64,000 bases of DNA from positions 372,001-436,000 of the forward strand of contig FJUW01000024.1 in the NCBI GenBank assembly GCA_900074885.1. The letters run 5' to 3'. Numbering within the stretch: position 1 is the first letter of the stretch; each line of letters starts with the position of its first letter. The notes beneath the pieces were generated by a model. The model was not told where the DNA came from, searched no databases, and was given only the letters and a program-made list of their open reading frames with translations. The position numbers were made by a program, and so were the translations under genes. Of the stretch, positions 12,121-22,544 are shown piece after piece. This DNA comes from Rhynchosporium graminicola (Eukaryota > Ascomycota > Leotiomycetes > Helotiales > Ploettnerulaceae).

Positions 12121-14155
12121 ATGGCGGACTTTGAATATATTTCCGAGCGCGACGGAAGAGAGCAGACGGGACCCAAACCACCCGTGGATCTCAGCCATCA
12201 TCTTTCCAGAATCACAGCCGCGAGGAAGGAGAGCGCAATCAAGAAATTTTATCAATATTTCCAGATCCCAGGTATTGGGAATCTAGCTGGTGGTAAGTCT
12301 TCCTTCGATGCATTTTGTCGACATAAAGAAGGTGGAGTGAAGCTTCAAAATTTCAGCGTTATCATCTTGCCACCATTCGAACGTCTTTGGTTCATGATGC
12401 TAACGGATATTGTACCGCAGGTCTACCCAATGCTGCTCTATTCCCATTCGATACTCTCGAAGCCCAGATCGCAAAGCCGGAGCGCTGGACACCTACACCC
12501 AACGATCCCAATGATCCCAGCAAAGACCTCGGCGAGAAATTCTCAAAGAGCAGCCTGAAGAAAGACGGAGATGCTTTGGCATCAACACATATCACCGTAC
12601 CACACACGTCCACAGTCTCAAACCCCACACAGAAGATCGACGTTACATCCGCCTTGCAATACGGCACCGCGCAAGGCTATCCTCCCCTCTTCTCCTTCTT
12701 GCGCCAATTTACTCGTGAGATTTTACATCCCAATGTGCCCTATGCTGGTGGTCCAGAGATTAACCTTACGTGTGGAAGTACGGATGGCATGGCAAAGACA
12801 TTAGAGGCGTTTACGAATCCGTGGAGTGCGGATAGGGATTGGGTCAGACAAAGGCCGGGCATGCTGTGTGAGGAGTTTGCGTATATGAATGCGCTACAGT
12901 CGGCTGCTCCGAGAGGAGTGCAGATTGTGCCGGTGAAGATTGACTCGGAGGGTATGCTTCCATCTGGTCCGGGTGGGCTTGAGGATGTTCTGGAGAGTTG
13001 GGATGACTCAAAGGGGATGAGACCGCATTTGTTGTATACTGTTACGTGAGTGTTCTGGATCTTCACATATGTAGTCATGAAGTCGTATTGACGGTACACA
13101 GCATCGGTCAGAACCCTACCAGTGGTACACTCTCCGTGCAACGCCGCAAAGAGTTGTACGCCCTCTGCAGCAAGTACGATGTTATCATCATCGAAGATGA
13201 TCCTTACTGGTATTTACAATTTCCGTCGGCAGCCGGCCGTGAAGCAGCGATGCGAAACCTTCCTACGCCGGCTCCACAACCCATCCACGAGTTCGCCAAG
13301 AAGTCTGGATACCCTTTCATCGATAGTCTCGTGCCTTCATACCTCAACGTCGATCATGACGGCCGTGTAGTCCGTCTCGACACCTTCTCCAAAACCGTCG
13401 CTCCAGGATGCAGAGTCGGCTGGATCACAGCTCAACCCGCAATTGTCGAACGCATTCTGCGTATCACAGAATGCTCGACCCAACAACCATCCGGATTTGT
13501 CCAAGCCATGCTCTCCGAACTAATCATGGGCCAACAACCCGCCGCCATGGCTGAACTCTGCAAGAAATCTAAGAAAGACCAAATGCTGTTCACTGGCTGG
13601 CACACTGATGGCTGGATCCGCTGGCTGACTGGTCTACGTGGTAACTACGAGAATCGTATGAATAGGATGTGTACCCGCCTCGAAGAAGGTCGTTTTTCAC
13701 TCAAGCAACAAACACCAAATCGGTCCGCTGACGCGGATTGGGCTGTTATTTCCAAGACGAAGATGTATTCTTTCGACTGGCCGCGTGGAGGTATGTTCGT
13801 CTGGGTACACATGCACTACGAGACACACCCACTCGCAAGCGTCGTACCCGGTCCCAAGATGTCAGAACTCCTCTGGGTCTTCCTAACCACCGTTCCATAT
13901 CTCGTCCTCGCAAGTCCTGGGTCTGTATTCGCCCCTACAGAAGACATTAAAGCGGAGAAAGGATGGCAATTTTTCAGACTTTGTTTTGCAGCTGTGGATG
14001 AGGAGGAGGTGGAAAAGAGTAGCAAGAGGTTCGCTGATGGGATCAGGGCGTTTTGGGCGATCAAGAGTAAGAAGGAGTTGGAGGATATTGAGCCTGAGAT
14101 CAATGAGGAGAATGTTGGGCTGTTGTGTGATTTGGGTATGGGTATAGCTTGTTAG
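12121..14155 (+). CDS. Aromatic aminotransferase, Aro8-type (PLP fold type I)
   Basis: Exons 12121-12292, 12421-13045 and 13102-14155 give 616 aa; the first intron joins at NLAGGLPN and the second at YTVTIGQNP. Recognisable class I aminotransferase features, in order, are the substrate and arm region GLPNAALFP, ALQYGTAQGYPPL, QNPTSGTLS (cofactor-binding Asn), the Asp-containing EDDPYWYLQF, and the Schiff-base Lys in RLDTFSKTVAPG at about residue 363, followed by GCRVGW with the phosphate-contacting Arg. The family transaminates phenylalanine, tyrosine, tryptophan and alpha-aminoadipate, linking aromatic amino acid metabolism and lysine synthesis. Many filamentous fungi carry several paralogues; this one could be specialised. 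No targeting signal is evident. Confidence 0.92.
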
Positions 14156-14764
14156 AGATGGGTTTTGGAATCGAATTTTCAGGGGTTTTCAACGGGATTG
14201 GATAGTCTTTCGTTTGGGTATGGTGAAGTATCCAACAATTCGATAAATTATCGGTAATGAATATACGAACCTGAATATGGGCACTTGACGCTACCACGAA
14301 ATGTGCCGGCAATCTTAGCTTCCTACCCTTTTCATGGAAGCTCACTAGAGCAGACTGGAGTCTGACCAGAATATATTCACCGTAAATACAGGCTTCTTCA
14401 ATACTCTCAGATATCTCCAGAAAGATACTAGACGTCTAGACGTCAATCTCAAATAGTTACATTATATACCTTGGAATGTCAATGTTGAGAAGGAAGATAC
14501 TTTATTTATATCTTGAAGCAGAGTTCAATAAGTCTTGGCGTGCCACCTGAAAATATCCCCTCTTTACTTCACAGTACATTTTACCCCACCATCATATTAA
14601 ACAACAGCCTCGTGCTCGTCCACTCCGACGACAACAACACGCACAACACAGCTCAAGCTTTACCTTAGACCGTAGCATATCACATCAGGAATTCCTAACC
14701 TCAATACCAGCTGCACATAGCTTCATATACCCGATACCTCTCTCACAATTCATAAACAAACGCA
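14156..14764. promoter_or_regulatory. Promoter region of the MET12-type gene
   Basis: A 609-bp spacer between two plus-strand genes. The last 150 bp before the ATG are C/A-rich (CAACAACACGCACAACAC and similar), a usual fungal 5' UTR composition. Nothing else is recognised. Confidence 0.35.
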
Positions 14765-16774
14765 ATGGAGAAAATCACCGACAAAATCGCCGCCCTCCCT
14801 CCAGGCTCCTCCTACTTCTCCCTAGAATTCTTCCCCCCGAAGACCACAATGGGATCCTCCAACCTAAGGGCTCGTCTCGACCGCATGTCCCGGGCTCTCC
14901 GTCCCCTCTTCGTCACTGTAACCTGGGGCGCCGGCGGATCCACCGCCACAAAGTCTCTCGAGCTTGCTGAGCTCACGCAGCGCGAACTAGGACTCACGAC
15001 ATGTTTGCATTTGACATGCACGAACATGAGTAGGGAGTTAGTGGACCAGGCGCTAGAAGATGCGAAGGCGCTGGGGGTGAGGAATATCCTGGCGCTGAGG
15101 GGAGATCCGCCGCGGAGTGAAGAATATAGAGATTTGGGCGAGAAGGGGACTGGGGAGGGGAATGTGGACATGGAAGAGGAGTTTGAATGGGCCATCGATC
15201 TGGTGCGGTATATCCGCAAACAGTATGGTGATTATTTTTGCATTGGCGTGGCTGCATATCCGGAAGGCCATGCGGATGAAAGTGATCCTGCGGGACAGAG
15301 TCTGGAGCACGATTTGCCGTATTTGGTGGATAAGGTTAGAGCTGGTGCAGATTTCATCATGACACAGCTTTTCTTTGATGTGGATGCTTATGATGCGTTT
15401 GAGAGGAGGTTGAGGGAACATGAAAGTGGTGTTTTCAAGACGATACCTATCATTCCCGGCATGATGCCGATTCAGAGTTATCAGATGATTAAGCGGACGA
15501 CGAAGTTGAGTCATGCAAGGATGCCGAGGAATATCATGGAGCGGTTGGATAGGGTTAAGGGAGATGATGAGATGGTTAAGAAAGTCGGTGTTGATATCGT
15601 GAGTGAGATCGTTACGCACATACAGAAGGAACCTGCACCTGGACCTAGAGGTTTCCATTTCTACACTCTGAATTTAGAGAAAGCCGTAGCTTTTATCTTG
15701 GAACGAACGAATCTCATCCCCTCTTCACCAACCGACTCCGAATTCGCTATCCTCGACGTCCCTTCGTCGTTGGAATCTTTACAGATCAACGGCTCTTCAC
15801 ACAAACGACCCTCTCGTCGTCAAAGCTCCATAGGCTCAGATCCTCACAACAGAGTCATAATCAGCGGATCCAAAGCCTCCAACCCAACCCGTGAAACCAC
15901 TGCAGACGAAGCTGGTATCCCAGCGGAACCAGTCAATACCCGCGCCAATACGCTCGCAATTTCCGAAGGCGAAGGTTCGCTCGGCCGTGAAGCAACATGG
16001 GATGACTTTCCTAATGGTCGATGGGGAGATGCGCGTTCGCCTGCTTACGGAGAAATTGATGGGTATGGCGTAAGCTTACACATGTCTGTCAACCAAGCGA
16101 TCAAGCTGTGGGGATTCCCTACAAGTGCTGAAGATATAACCTCTCTCTTCATACGCCACATTGAGGGATCGATCCCTGCACTACCGTGGAGTGAAGAAGG
16201 TCTTAACGAAGAAACAAACACCATCAAATCTCAACTCCTGAAATTGAATCAGAAAGGCTGGTGGACAGTAGCTTCGCAACCAGCTGTAAATGGTGTGAAA
16301 TCCTCGGATCCGATTTTTGGCTGGGGACCGAAAAATGGATTTGTTTTCCAGAAAGCGTTCGTGGAGCTTTTCATTCCGGCTGCGGGTTGGACTTCTCTCC
16401 ACGCTAAGTTGACATCCTCGACGGTGGCACCTACGGTATCATGGTATGCATCCAACGCTTCTGGATCGTTTCTCTCTTCCTCGCCTAATGGCCCCGAAGA
16501 AGGCGATGGAAATGGTGGAGGCAGCACAAACGCAGTTACCTGGGGCGCCTTTCCGGGAAAGGAGATCATTACGCCGACGATTATCGAGGAGGTTAGTTTC
16601 CGGGCTTGGGCGGAAGAGGCATTTGGGATCTGGGGAGAGTGGGGAAGGGTTTATGGGAGTAGGAGTGTTAGTAAGGGGGTGGTGGATGGATGTCGTGAGG
16701 GGTATTGGTTGGTTAATGTTATTCATCATGGGTACATTGAGAGGGAGGGGTTGTGGGAGTTGTTGCTTAGTTAA
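14765..16774 (+). CDS. met12: Methylenetetrahydrofolate reductase, MET12 type
   Basis: A single exon of 669 codons. Residues about 20-310 are the FAD-binding TIM-barrel catalytic domain: SLEFFPPKT, FVTVTWGAGGSTA, CLHLTCTNM, NILALRGDPPR, VAAYPEGH, ADFIMTQLFFD and GFHFYTLNLEKA. A Ser-rich linker follows, then a C-terminal regulatory domain from about residue 415 with ATWDDFPNGRWGDARSPAYGE, FGWGPKNGFVFQKAFVE and ITPTIIEEVSF. The words LEFFPPKT and AAYPEGH match the MET12 branch rather than MET13. It reduces 5,10-methylene-THF to 5-methyl-THF for methionine synthesis, in the cytosol. Fungi have two paralogues, so the other should lie elsewhere. The C-terminal 40 residues are Gly/Val-rich but still fit the family ending. 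Confidence 0.95.
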   Translation: MEKITDKIAALPPGSSYFSLEFFPPKTTMGSSNLRARLDRMSRALRPLFVTVTWGAGGSTATKSLELAELTQRELGLTTCLHLTCTNMSRELVDQALEDAKALGVRNILALRGDPPRSEEYRDLGEKGTGEGNVDMEEEFEWAIDLVRYIRKQYGDYFCIGVAAYPEGHADESDPAGQSLEHDLPYLVDKVRAGADFIMTQLFFDVDAYDAFERRLREHESGVFKTIPIIPGMMPIQSYQMIKRTTKLSHARMPRNIMERLDRVKGDDEMVKKVGVDIVSEIVTHIQKEPAPGPRGFHFYTLNLEKAVAFILERTNLIPSSPTDSEFAILDVPSSLESLQINGSSHKRPSRRQSSIGSDPHNRVIISGSKASNPTRETTADEAGIPAEPVNTRANTLAISEGEGSLGREATWDDFPNGRWGDARSPAYGEIDGYGVSLHMSVNQAIKLWGFPTSAEDITSLFIRHIEGSIPALPWSEEGLNEETNTIKSQLLKLNQKGWWTVASQPAVNGVKSSDPIFGWGPKNGFVFQKAFVELFIPAAGWTSLHAKLTSSTVAPTVSWYASNASGSFLSSSPNGPEEGDGNGGGSTNAVTWGAFPGKEIITPTIIEEVSFRAWAEEAFGIWGEWGRVYGSRSVSKGVVDGCREGYWLVNVIHHGYIEREGLWELLLS

Positions 16775-17951
16775 GGGTGGTGAAGAACATGGGTAAAGAT
16801 TGAGGGTTGGAGTCAAGGATGTGAGAGGGCGAGTTGGGTTTGGATTCGGGAGGATGGGTGTTATACCAAAATACAATTTCTAACCTGGGAAGGGGAGCAA
16901 GTCCTGGTTGTGTTGATATCCCGAAGCGAGGTGGAGAGACACGAATGTGATGCATATGTAAATTAGTGCGGGAAAGGACAGCGAATGGAGTCTTCTTCCT
17001 AACACATCATGCGCATGATACTCACGATCCTAAAAGTCATACAAACAAAAAATTAATTTTTTTTTGATGTCGTTCCAAAGGGCGAGAAGCAACTCGATTC
17101 ACAGAAAGAAGCGTCAAACCGATTGCAGTAGTAGATAGAGTAGACTACAACTACGCGTATCACCGCATCACACAATTCAAATCACATCAAAAGAATTGGC
17201 ATTGGTTCAAAAGAACTTAATATTTACTTTTCCGACCCTTCATCCGCAGTAGTAGTAGCCATCCTCTCGTCTAGACGACCATCAAAGCTTCCATCTATGA
17301 AAGCCACTCCACCCTCCCAATCAGGCCAGCGATAGACCTTCTTGGGTTATGCGAGTATCCATCCATCCAGCATATCCATCCCATAGAAAAAGAGAGAAAA
17401 ACAAAGAGAAAAACAAAGAGAAAAACTCCATCCCAAGCTAAGGACGCAGCTCAACCTCGCAGAAAAAAATCGTCCCGAAGAAGCCTTCCATCAATATGCC
17501 ATCTCCATCAGCGGTTCAGAGAAAAGTGAGTTTCTAGAGAACTCAATCACGGGTGATGGATGGAATATGGTGTTTGTCGAGTTTTTGTTCCGCGTTGTAC
17601 GTCGGGTGAGGTGTGGCGTGCTGTTGATGTTGAAAATTTGAGTGAAAGCCAAACGCCATAGACGCCTGTTCTTTCTGGGCAAAGAGGAAAGATTTGCGGC
17701 CTTTGGTGTGTATCGAAGAAGTATCAGATGGAAAGATTTGGGCAGGGAATTTGGTGCGAATGTGGGGATGGCGTTTTGATATTGGCGTGGTATGTTACAC
17801 AAGTGAGGAGAAGTAAGGCGAGCGAGATGTGCGTGAAGAAGACCGCAATCCATGGATCCATCTAGTCGAGATAACGTCGTTTTTTTTTTGATTTGCTAGA
17901 TGAAAGGAAGGAGTGGTGCTTCGACTAGATTCCCAGAAGAAAGAGGGAGAT
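16775..17951. other. Convergent intergenic region
   Basis: A 1.18-kb spacer between the MET12-type gene (plus) and the exon-array gene (minus), holding both 3' ends. It contains an A/T tract at 17046-17066 and an A-rich patch with AGAGAAAAAC units at 17390-17425. The one long open frame (17491-17853, minus) has no recognisable features. Confidence 0.35.
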
Positions 17952-20900
17952 CTAAGCCTCATCATCATCGTTGATGGCTTCGAAGTACAACTCTTCGCCA
18001 TCGTAGCCGTCGTGGTCGCCATGATCGCTCTTGATATAGGCGTGACCGTGACCGTTGCTGTTGTGACCATTGCCGTTGCCGAAGCCAGGAGAGGAGATAT
18101 CAATATCCTCATCATCCTCCTCCTTGAGATTGGTGGTGCCCTGCATCTCAACCTCATCATCATCCTCCTCATCAGGCTCTGTGTAGTTCTTGGCGCGGCC
18201 ACGGGAAGAAGTAGCCTTTGGTTGAAGTCAGTTGGGTAGTTCGTGAAGAAGGCAGGGGCGGAGGGGAGAAAAAGTTCGTGGATTGTTTTATGGGATATAC
18301 CTTGCCAATGCGACCTCCCTTAACCTTTTTCAAGGTGGACTTTGAAGGAGTCTCGATCATACTGCCTTCATCGTCATCACCATCAGTGGCCTTCGTAGAG
18401 GGTTTCTTCTTCGGTGTACGCTTTGCAGGGGTCTTCTTGACGGAATTGTCTCCATCACCGAAGTTACCTGCGATAGCTGGGAAATAGTTAGCGAGTTTTC
18501 TTTTAGAAGACCAAGCGGTTGATGATGTTGTGCTTCGACAGAATGAAATGGTATGTATTTGACGGAATGTAAATTGATGAGTGGGTTTGTGATAGGTGCT
18601 GGCTACCAGCATTTATAGCATCAGCCTCCTTCTTGATAGGCCTAAAGCGATGCTGTAAAGCAGTTGCTGTGGTGCCATCGCTCATACGAAGGCAATCTCT
18701 GTGTGGATGTCAACTCGGAAATTCTCGCGCAATTTTTTCAAATTTGTGCTGGCTGTGCGACAAAGGACAAAATTTATAGGGAACACAAGCAAGTCGGTTT
18801 AGCACATTTTAGTGTCTCGGCCTCTTTCTTGAGTGGTCTGAAACGATGTTCGACTGCTGCAGCAGTCGCGCCATCAGCCATATAATGAGCAATAGCTGTG
18901 AGGATGTCAATATCAAGCCAACAGTAAGGAATCGATCTGTGAAGGAGTGGTCTGTGCTTGAACGAGAATAAGGAGTAAGTGCAATTGTACCAGGACCGCT
19001 GGCTTTAATAGCACCAGTGCCGATGCCTAGGGTTTGGGGATCGCCACCAGTATCGGCACAAGCCTTTTGACGCTTCGCGTCTTGCTTGATAGTGCGGAAC
19101 TGGAATTCGATTCCACCCTTTGTGCTATCTTTGCCAAAGTACTTGCTGATATCTGTGTAAAGGAATCAATTTTGTGCTCATTGCGAGGAACTGTGTTTGT
19201 AAATATGCAGTATGAAAAAACGTAAGGCAAAAAAACGTAAGGCAAGAACTGAGTCTGACTTCGACCAGGTTTACCACCCTTCTTGATGCTGTAGATGCTG
19301 TCAAGATCGATGTCCTTGGGATCTAGTCCTGCAGATCTAATATCTTGCTGAATTTTAGCAGTTGGCTTGATGCGGTCTGTGAACTGGAATCTGATGCCAT
19401 TTGGAGTAACATCGCTGCCCATGACAGCTGCAATTTCTAAGGGGATTATCAGGAACTGCCAAGTAGTGTAAAAGAATTGTGCTGTTGGAGTGAAGTGAAG
19501 AACTGAAGATGGACCTTTGACTGCTGGACCACCGAGACTTTGAAGTGTGATTTCCTTGCAATCTACACCATCGGCTCGACCCTTACGAAGGGCGTCAATA
19601 TCCTTTTTAATTCTGTCAAAGTATTGGAATCGGATACCACCAGCTGTGGCATCACTTCCGAAACCAAGCCGCGATCTCTGCAAGACAATGAGTATGCATT
19701 CAAGCAATATTCATCGAGAAACATGACAAACGACAGAGATCGAAGGCAGTCAAAAAGGAAAACGAGGATGAGAAGCGAAAAGATGTGCAGAAAATTCAGG
19801 TGCTGGTGTGTAAATTCCTGACCCTTCTGCCCGCCTTTGCCAGCATCATTCTTGATATCGCCCCACAGGGTGAGATCCTTAGGGTCGCCCCCAGATTTGA
19901 CACAATCACGAACGAGCTTGGAAGGGGGGATTATGTGACGAGAAAACATCTTTGCGATGCCACCCTGGGTGGTATCACTACCAAAGTGCTTGGCCAGTTC
20001 TGCGGGTAATGTCAACTGAAGAACGACGGAAAGCAGATTTCCAAACAAAACCAAAAGTGTATGTATATGCAAAATTCTGACCCCTGGTATAATCTTTGCT
20101 AGCATCCTTAACTTCGCTGCTGCCGATGTTCAAATCCATGGGATTGCCACCAGCTGTGATGCAGTCCAAGACAAGCTTGACGTTTGGGGTAACATGACGA
20201 GCGATAGCCATTCTAATCGCATCGCGATTCAAGCTGGTATCAAAGTGCTTGGCAATGTCTATTTGGGTCAATGAGTGAATATAGGATATATAAATATTGT
20301 GGAAAGTGTGTAATGTGCAGTGCGGCTGCCTGACCCTTTTCACTCTTAGCATTGCCGAAGAGATCGAGGTCTTTGCAGTTACCGCCTGCATCGGCGTGAT
20401 CCTTGACAAGCTTGAAAACGGGTGTGACATTTCTACAGATAGCGACTTGGAGCGAGCCTGGCGTGGCGTCATCTCCAAAGTACTTCACCATCTCTGCAGA
20501 TTGTCAACGCAGTGATCGAAGACGCAAAACGAAGAGGGGAGGTAGTGTGTTCTCATGCAGAAACAGGTCAACTTGTACCCTTAGCTCCAGAGCCCTTGAG
20601 CTCAGCACCAACAGGCACGGTTTTGAAAGGATCTTCTCCACGAGCAATAGCTTCGAGGATCAGGTTGGAGGTTGGCTTGATGTTGCGTACGAAGTGCATG
20701 TTGAGCGCATTGGCCTTGAGCCCATCGCCGAAGCACTTTGCAGTCTCTGCCGGAGGGTCATCAACATCTGTAGTACAAGAGGGATATAAAACGCTGGGAA
20801 ATGCAAAGTGTGGAGTAGTGATGTATGGGGGTGAAGATGGTTATGCCTGACCCTGCATACTACCGCCGCTGATCTTGGCAATTCCGCACAACTGGAGTTC

Positions 20901-22544
20901 TTCCGGATCCCCTCCGTTCTCTAGTGTGTTGAGGATTGCTCTGATATCGTGCTTGATAGTGCGATCGTAAAAATTACGGATGGCTTTCGCGTTGACTGAT
21001 TTGCCATAACAGCGAGCAACTTCTGCGAGGACATCAATAACGAGGATTGGGTTTTGGAAGGAAATAAATTTGTATTGTGCTTGAAGAGAAAATGGTATGT
21101 CTGACTCGTTCCAGAACGGTCGGTTTTGCCGTTCTCAGTCAAGACAGCCTCCTTTGGGTCCAGGGTTTGGTTAACGCTGTTTTTGAGAAGCTTCACGTTG
21201 GGGGTCTCTGGTGAAATGGTGCGAAATTGTGCTCCTGGTGCAGTGGCTACCATATAATCGCACTATCTCTTCTGAACCATTAGATCGGACTCAGGACGAA
21301 AGAGAAGAAAGGAACGGAAAGGAATTGTGAATTGTGCAGCAAATTTGGCCCCGACCCTTTCCTGGATTTCCAGAGCGAACTCCCTCAATCAAAACAACAT
21401 CCTTTGGGTCTCCGCCTTGACGACGGGCTTCTTGGATGAGCTTGACATTGGGAATGATATCGCGGATCATGTGAGATTGAATGCCCAACTTCGTGGTAGT
21501 TGAACCATAGCAAGCAAGAATTTCTGAAGAAAGAACCATCAACATAAAGCCCGAGGTATAAAATGGATCCGGCAATCGCGAAGGAAGAAGAAAAGCATCT
21601 GCAGTCATGATTCAAACCAACTTGCCCTGAGCGATATCCTTTGGATCACCACCAGAAGTCAACGTGTCGATGATCATCTTGACAGCAGGTTTGACAATAC
21701 GTGCAACGGCATGATTGACAGCCTTGGGAGTTGCATCAGTACCAAAGCACCGAGCGATTTCTACAACGACATCAATATGGCTTCAAGTTGATGTGCTGAG
21801 ACCCTCAGAACAGACACAGAGAGGAAATAAGAGGGTGTGTATGTGCAGTTATGATGTGAAGGCCTGACCACTTCCTCGACCACCACCACCACCACTACCC
21901 ATGGCAAGCTTGCCATCGGTATCTCCAACATTGATAGTGATGGGATCAACACCATTCTGAATGGCGTTATTGATCAACTTCGCATCAGACTTGAGGCGAC
22001 GGAATCGATTATCGATGGCTGACTTCGTGCAATCGCCACCGAATCTCGCCGAGATTTCTAGGAAAATCAACCAGGGAACGCAATCAAAGCAAAACGTAGA
22101 AGAAAATCTGTAATTTGCAGCGGACAGGTGCCCCGAGAAAGCAGCAGCCGTGGATACCTTGAGTCTTGTCGGACTTCGCGGAGGTTTGAGTATCGTCCAG
22201 AGGAACGGCGAAAGGATCTTGACCAGCTTCAACTGCAGCTGCGATTGCTTTGGCATTCTTGTTGATAACGCTCATACGGCCCCAGACAGACTTGTACTTG
22301 GCACCATCTCCATAAAAGCGGCCGACTTCTGTGAAAAAATTACATTATCAGGGACCACAAACCAGACTTTGAGATGTAGACAAAATGAAATGCAGAGCAA
22401 GGAAGGATAAAATGTGAGGCGAAGAAGGGGGTCGAGGAAATTTTCTTATCACGTACCTCCGTAGTCGAGCTTAAGGGTGGGATGAGCTGCGATGATGGCC
22501 GAGAGAAGGCGGACCGAAGATTCGTACGACTTCCAGTTGGGCAT
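17952..22544 (-). CDS. Exon-array gene: 15 tandem copies of a ~55-residue module, function unknown
   Basis: The start (22544, MPNWKSYESSVRLLSAIIAA) opens a short first exon (22457-22544). Fifteen exons follow, each coding one module: 22158-22328, 21869-22057, 21626-21760, 21356-21523, 21106-21271, 20852-21022, 20579-20746, 20335-20493, 20082-20258, 19823-19999, 19515-19677, 19266-19436, 18991-19152, 18806-18895 and 18607-18696. The consensus is roughly E-I-A-x-x-F-G-x-D-x-T-x-x-G-I-x-x-x-F-x-R-x-I-K-P-x-x-K-L, then GGDPKDL and a Gly-rich end. Each starts on the last two bases of a codon (G|AA) and ends on its first base (phase 1-1). Two tail exons follow: 18301-18476, basic and histone-H1-like (KKTPAKRTPKKK), and one acidic, His/Gly/Asn-rich and ending at 17952. 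If all are used the product is about 940 aa. Modules 5 and 11 have lengths not divisible by 3, and the last exon needs an acceptor at 18176 to keep frame. The layout suggests a nuclear protein with SANT-like helices, which is inference. It may be alternatively spliced or decaying. Confidence 0.65.
18607..22328 (-). repeat. Tandem exon duplication, period about 245 bp
   Basis: Exon plus intron units repeat about 15 times. Introns between modules are 76-145 bp and most donors begin GTC (for example GTCAGG after modules 2, 6, 8 and 10), an uncommon +3 base that copies appear to share by descent. Module 3 uses a GC donor (GCAAGT). Acceptors are nearly all followed by A, giving Glu at the junction. 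The last two modules (18806-18895 and 18607-18696) are half length and more alike (DGATAAAVEHRFRPLKKEAE against DGTTATALQHRFRPIKKEAD). Confidence 0.75.

Noticed and set aside
17491..17853. 120-codon minus-strand frame between MET12 and the array gene
   Set aside because: No domain, biased composition, placed in a convergent 3' region.
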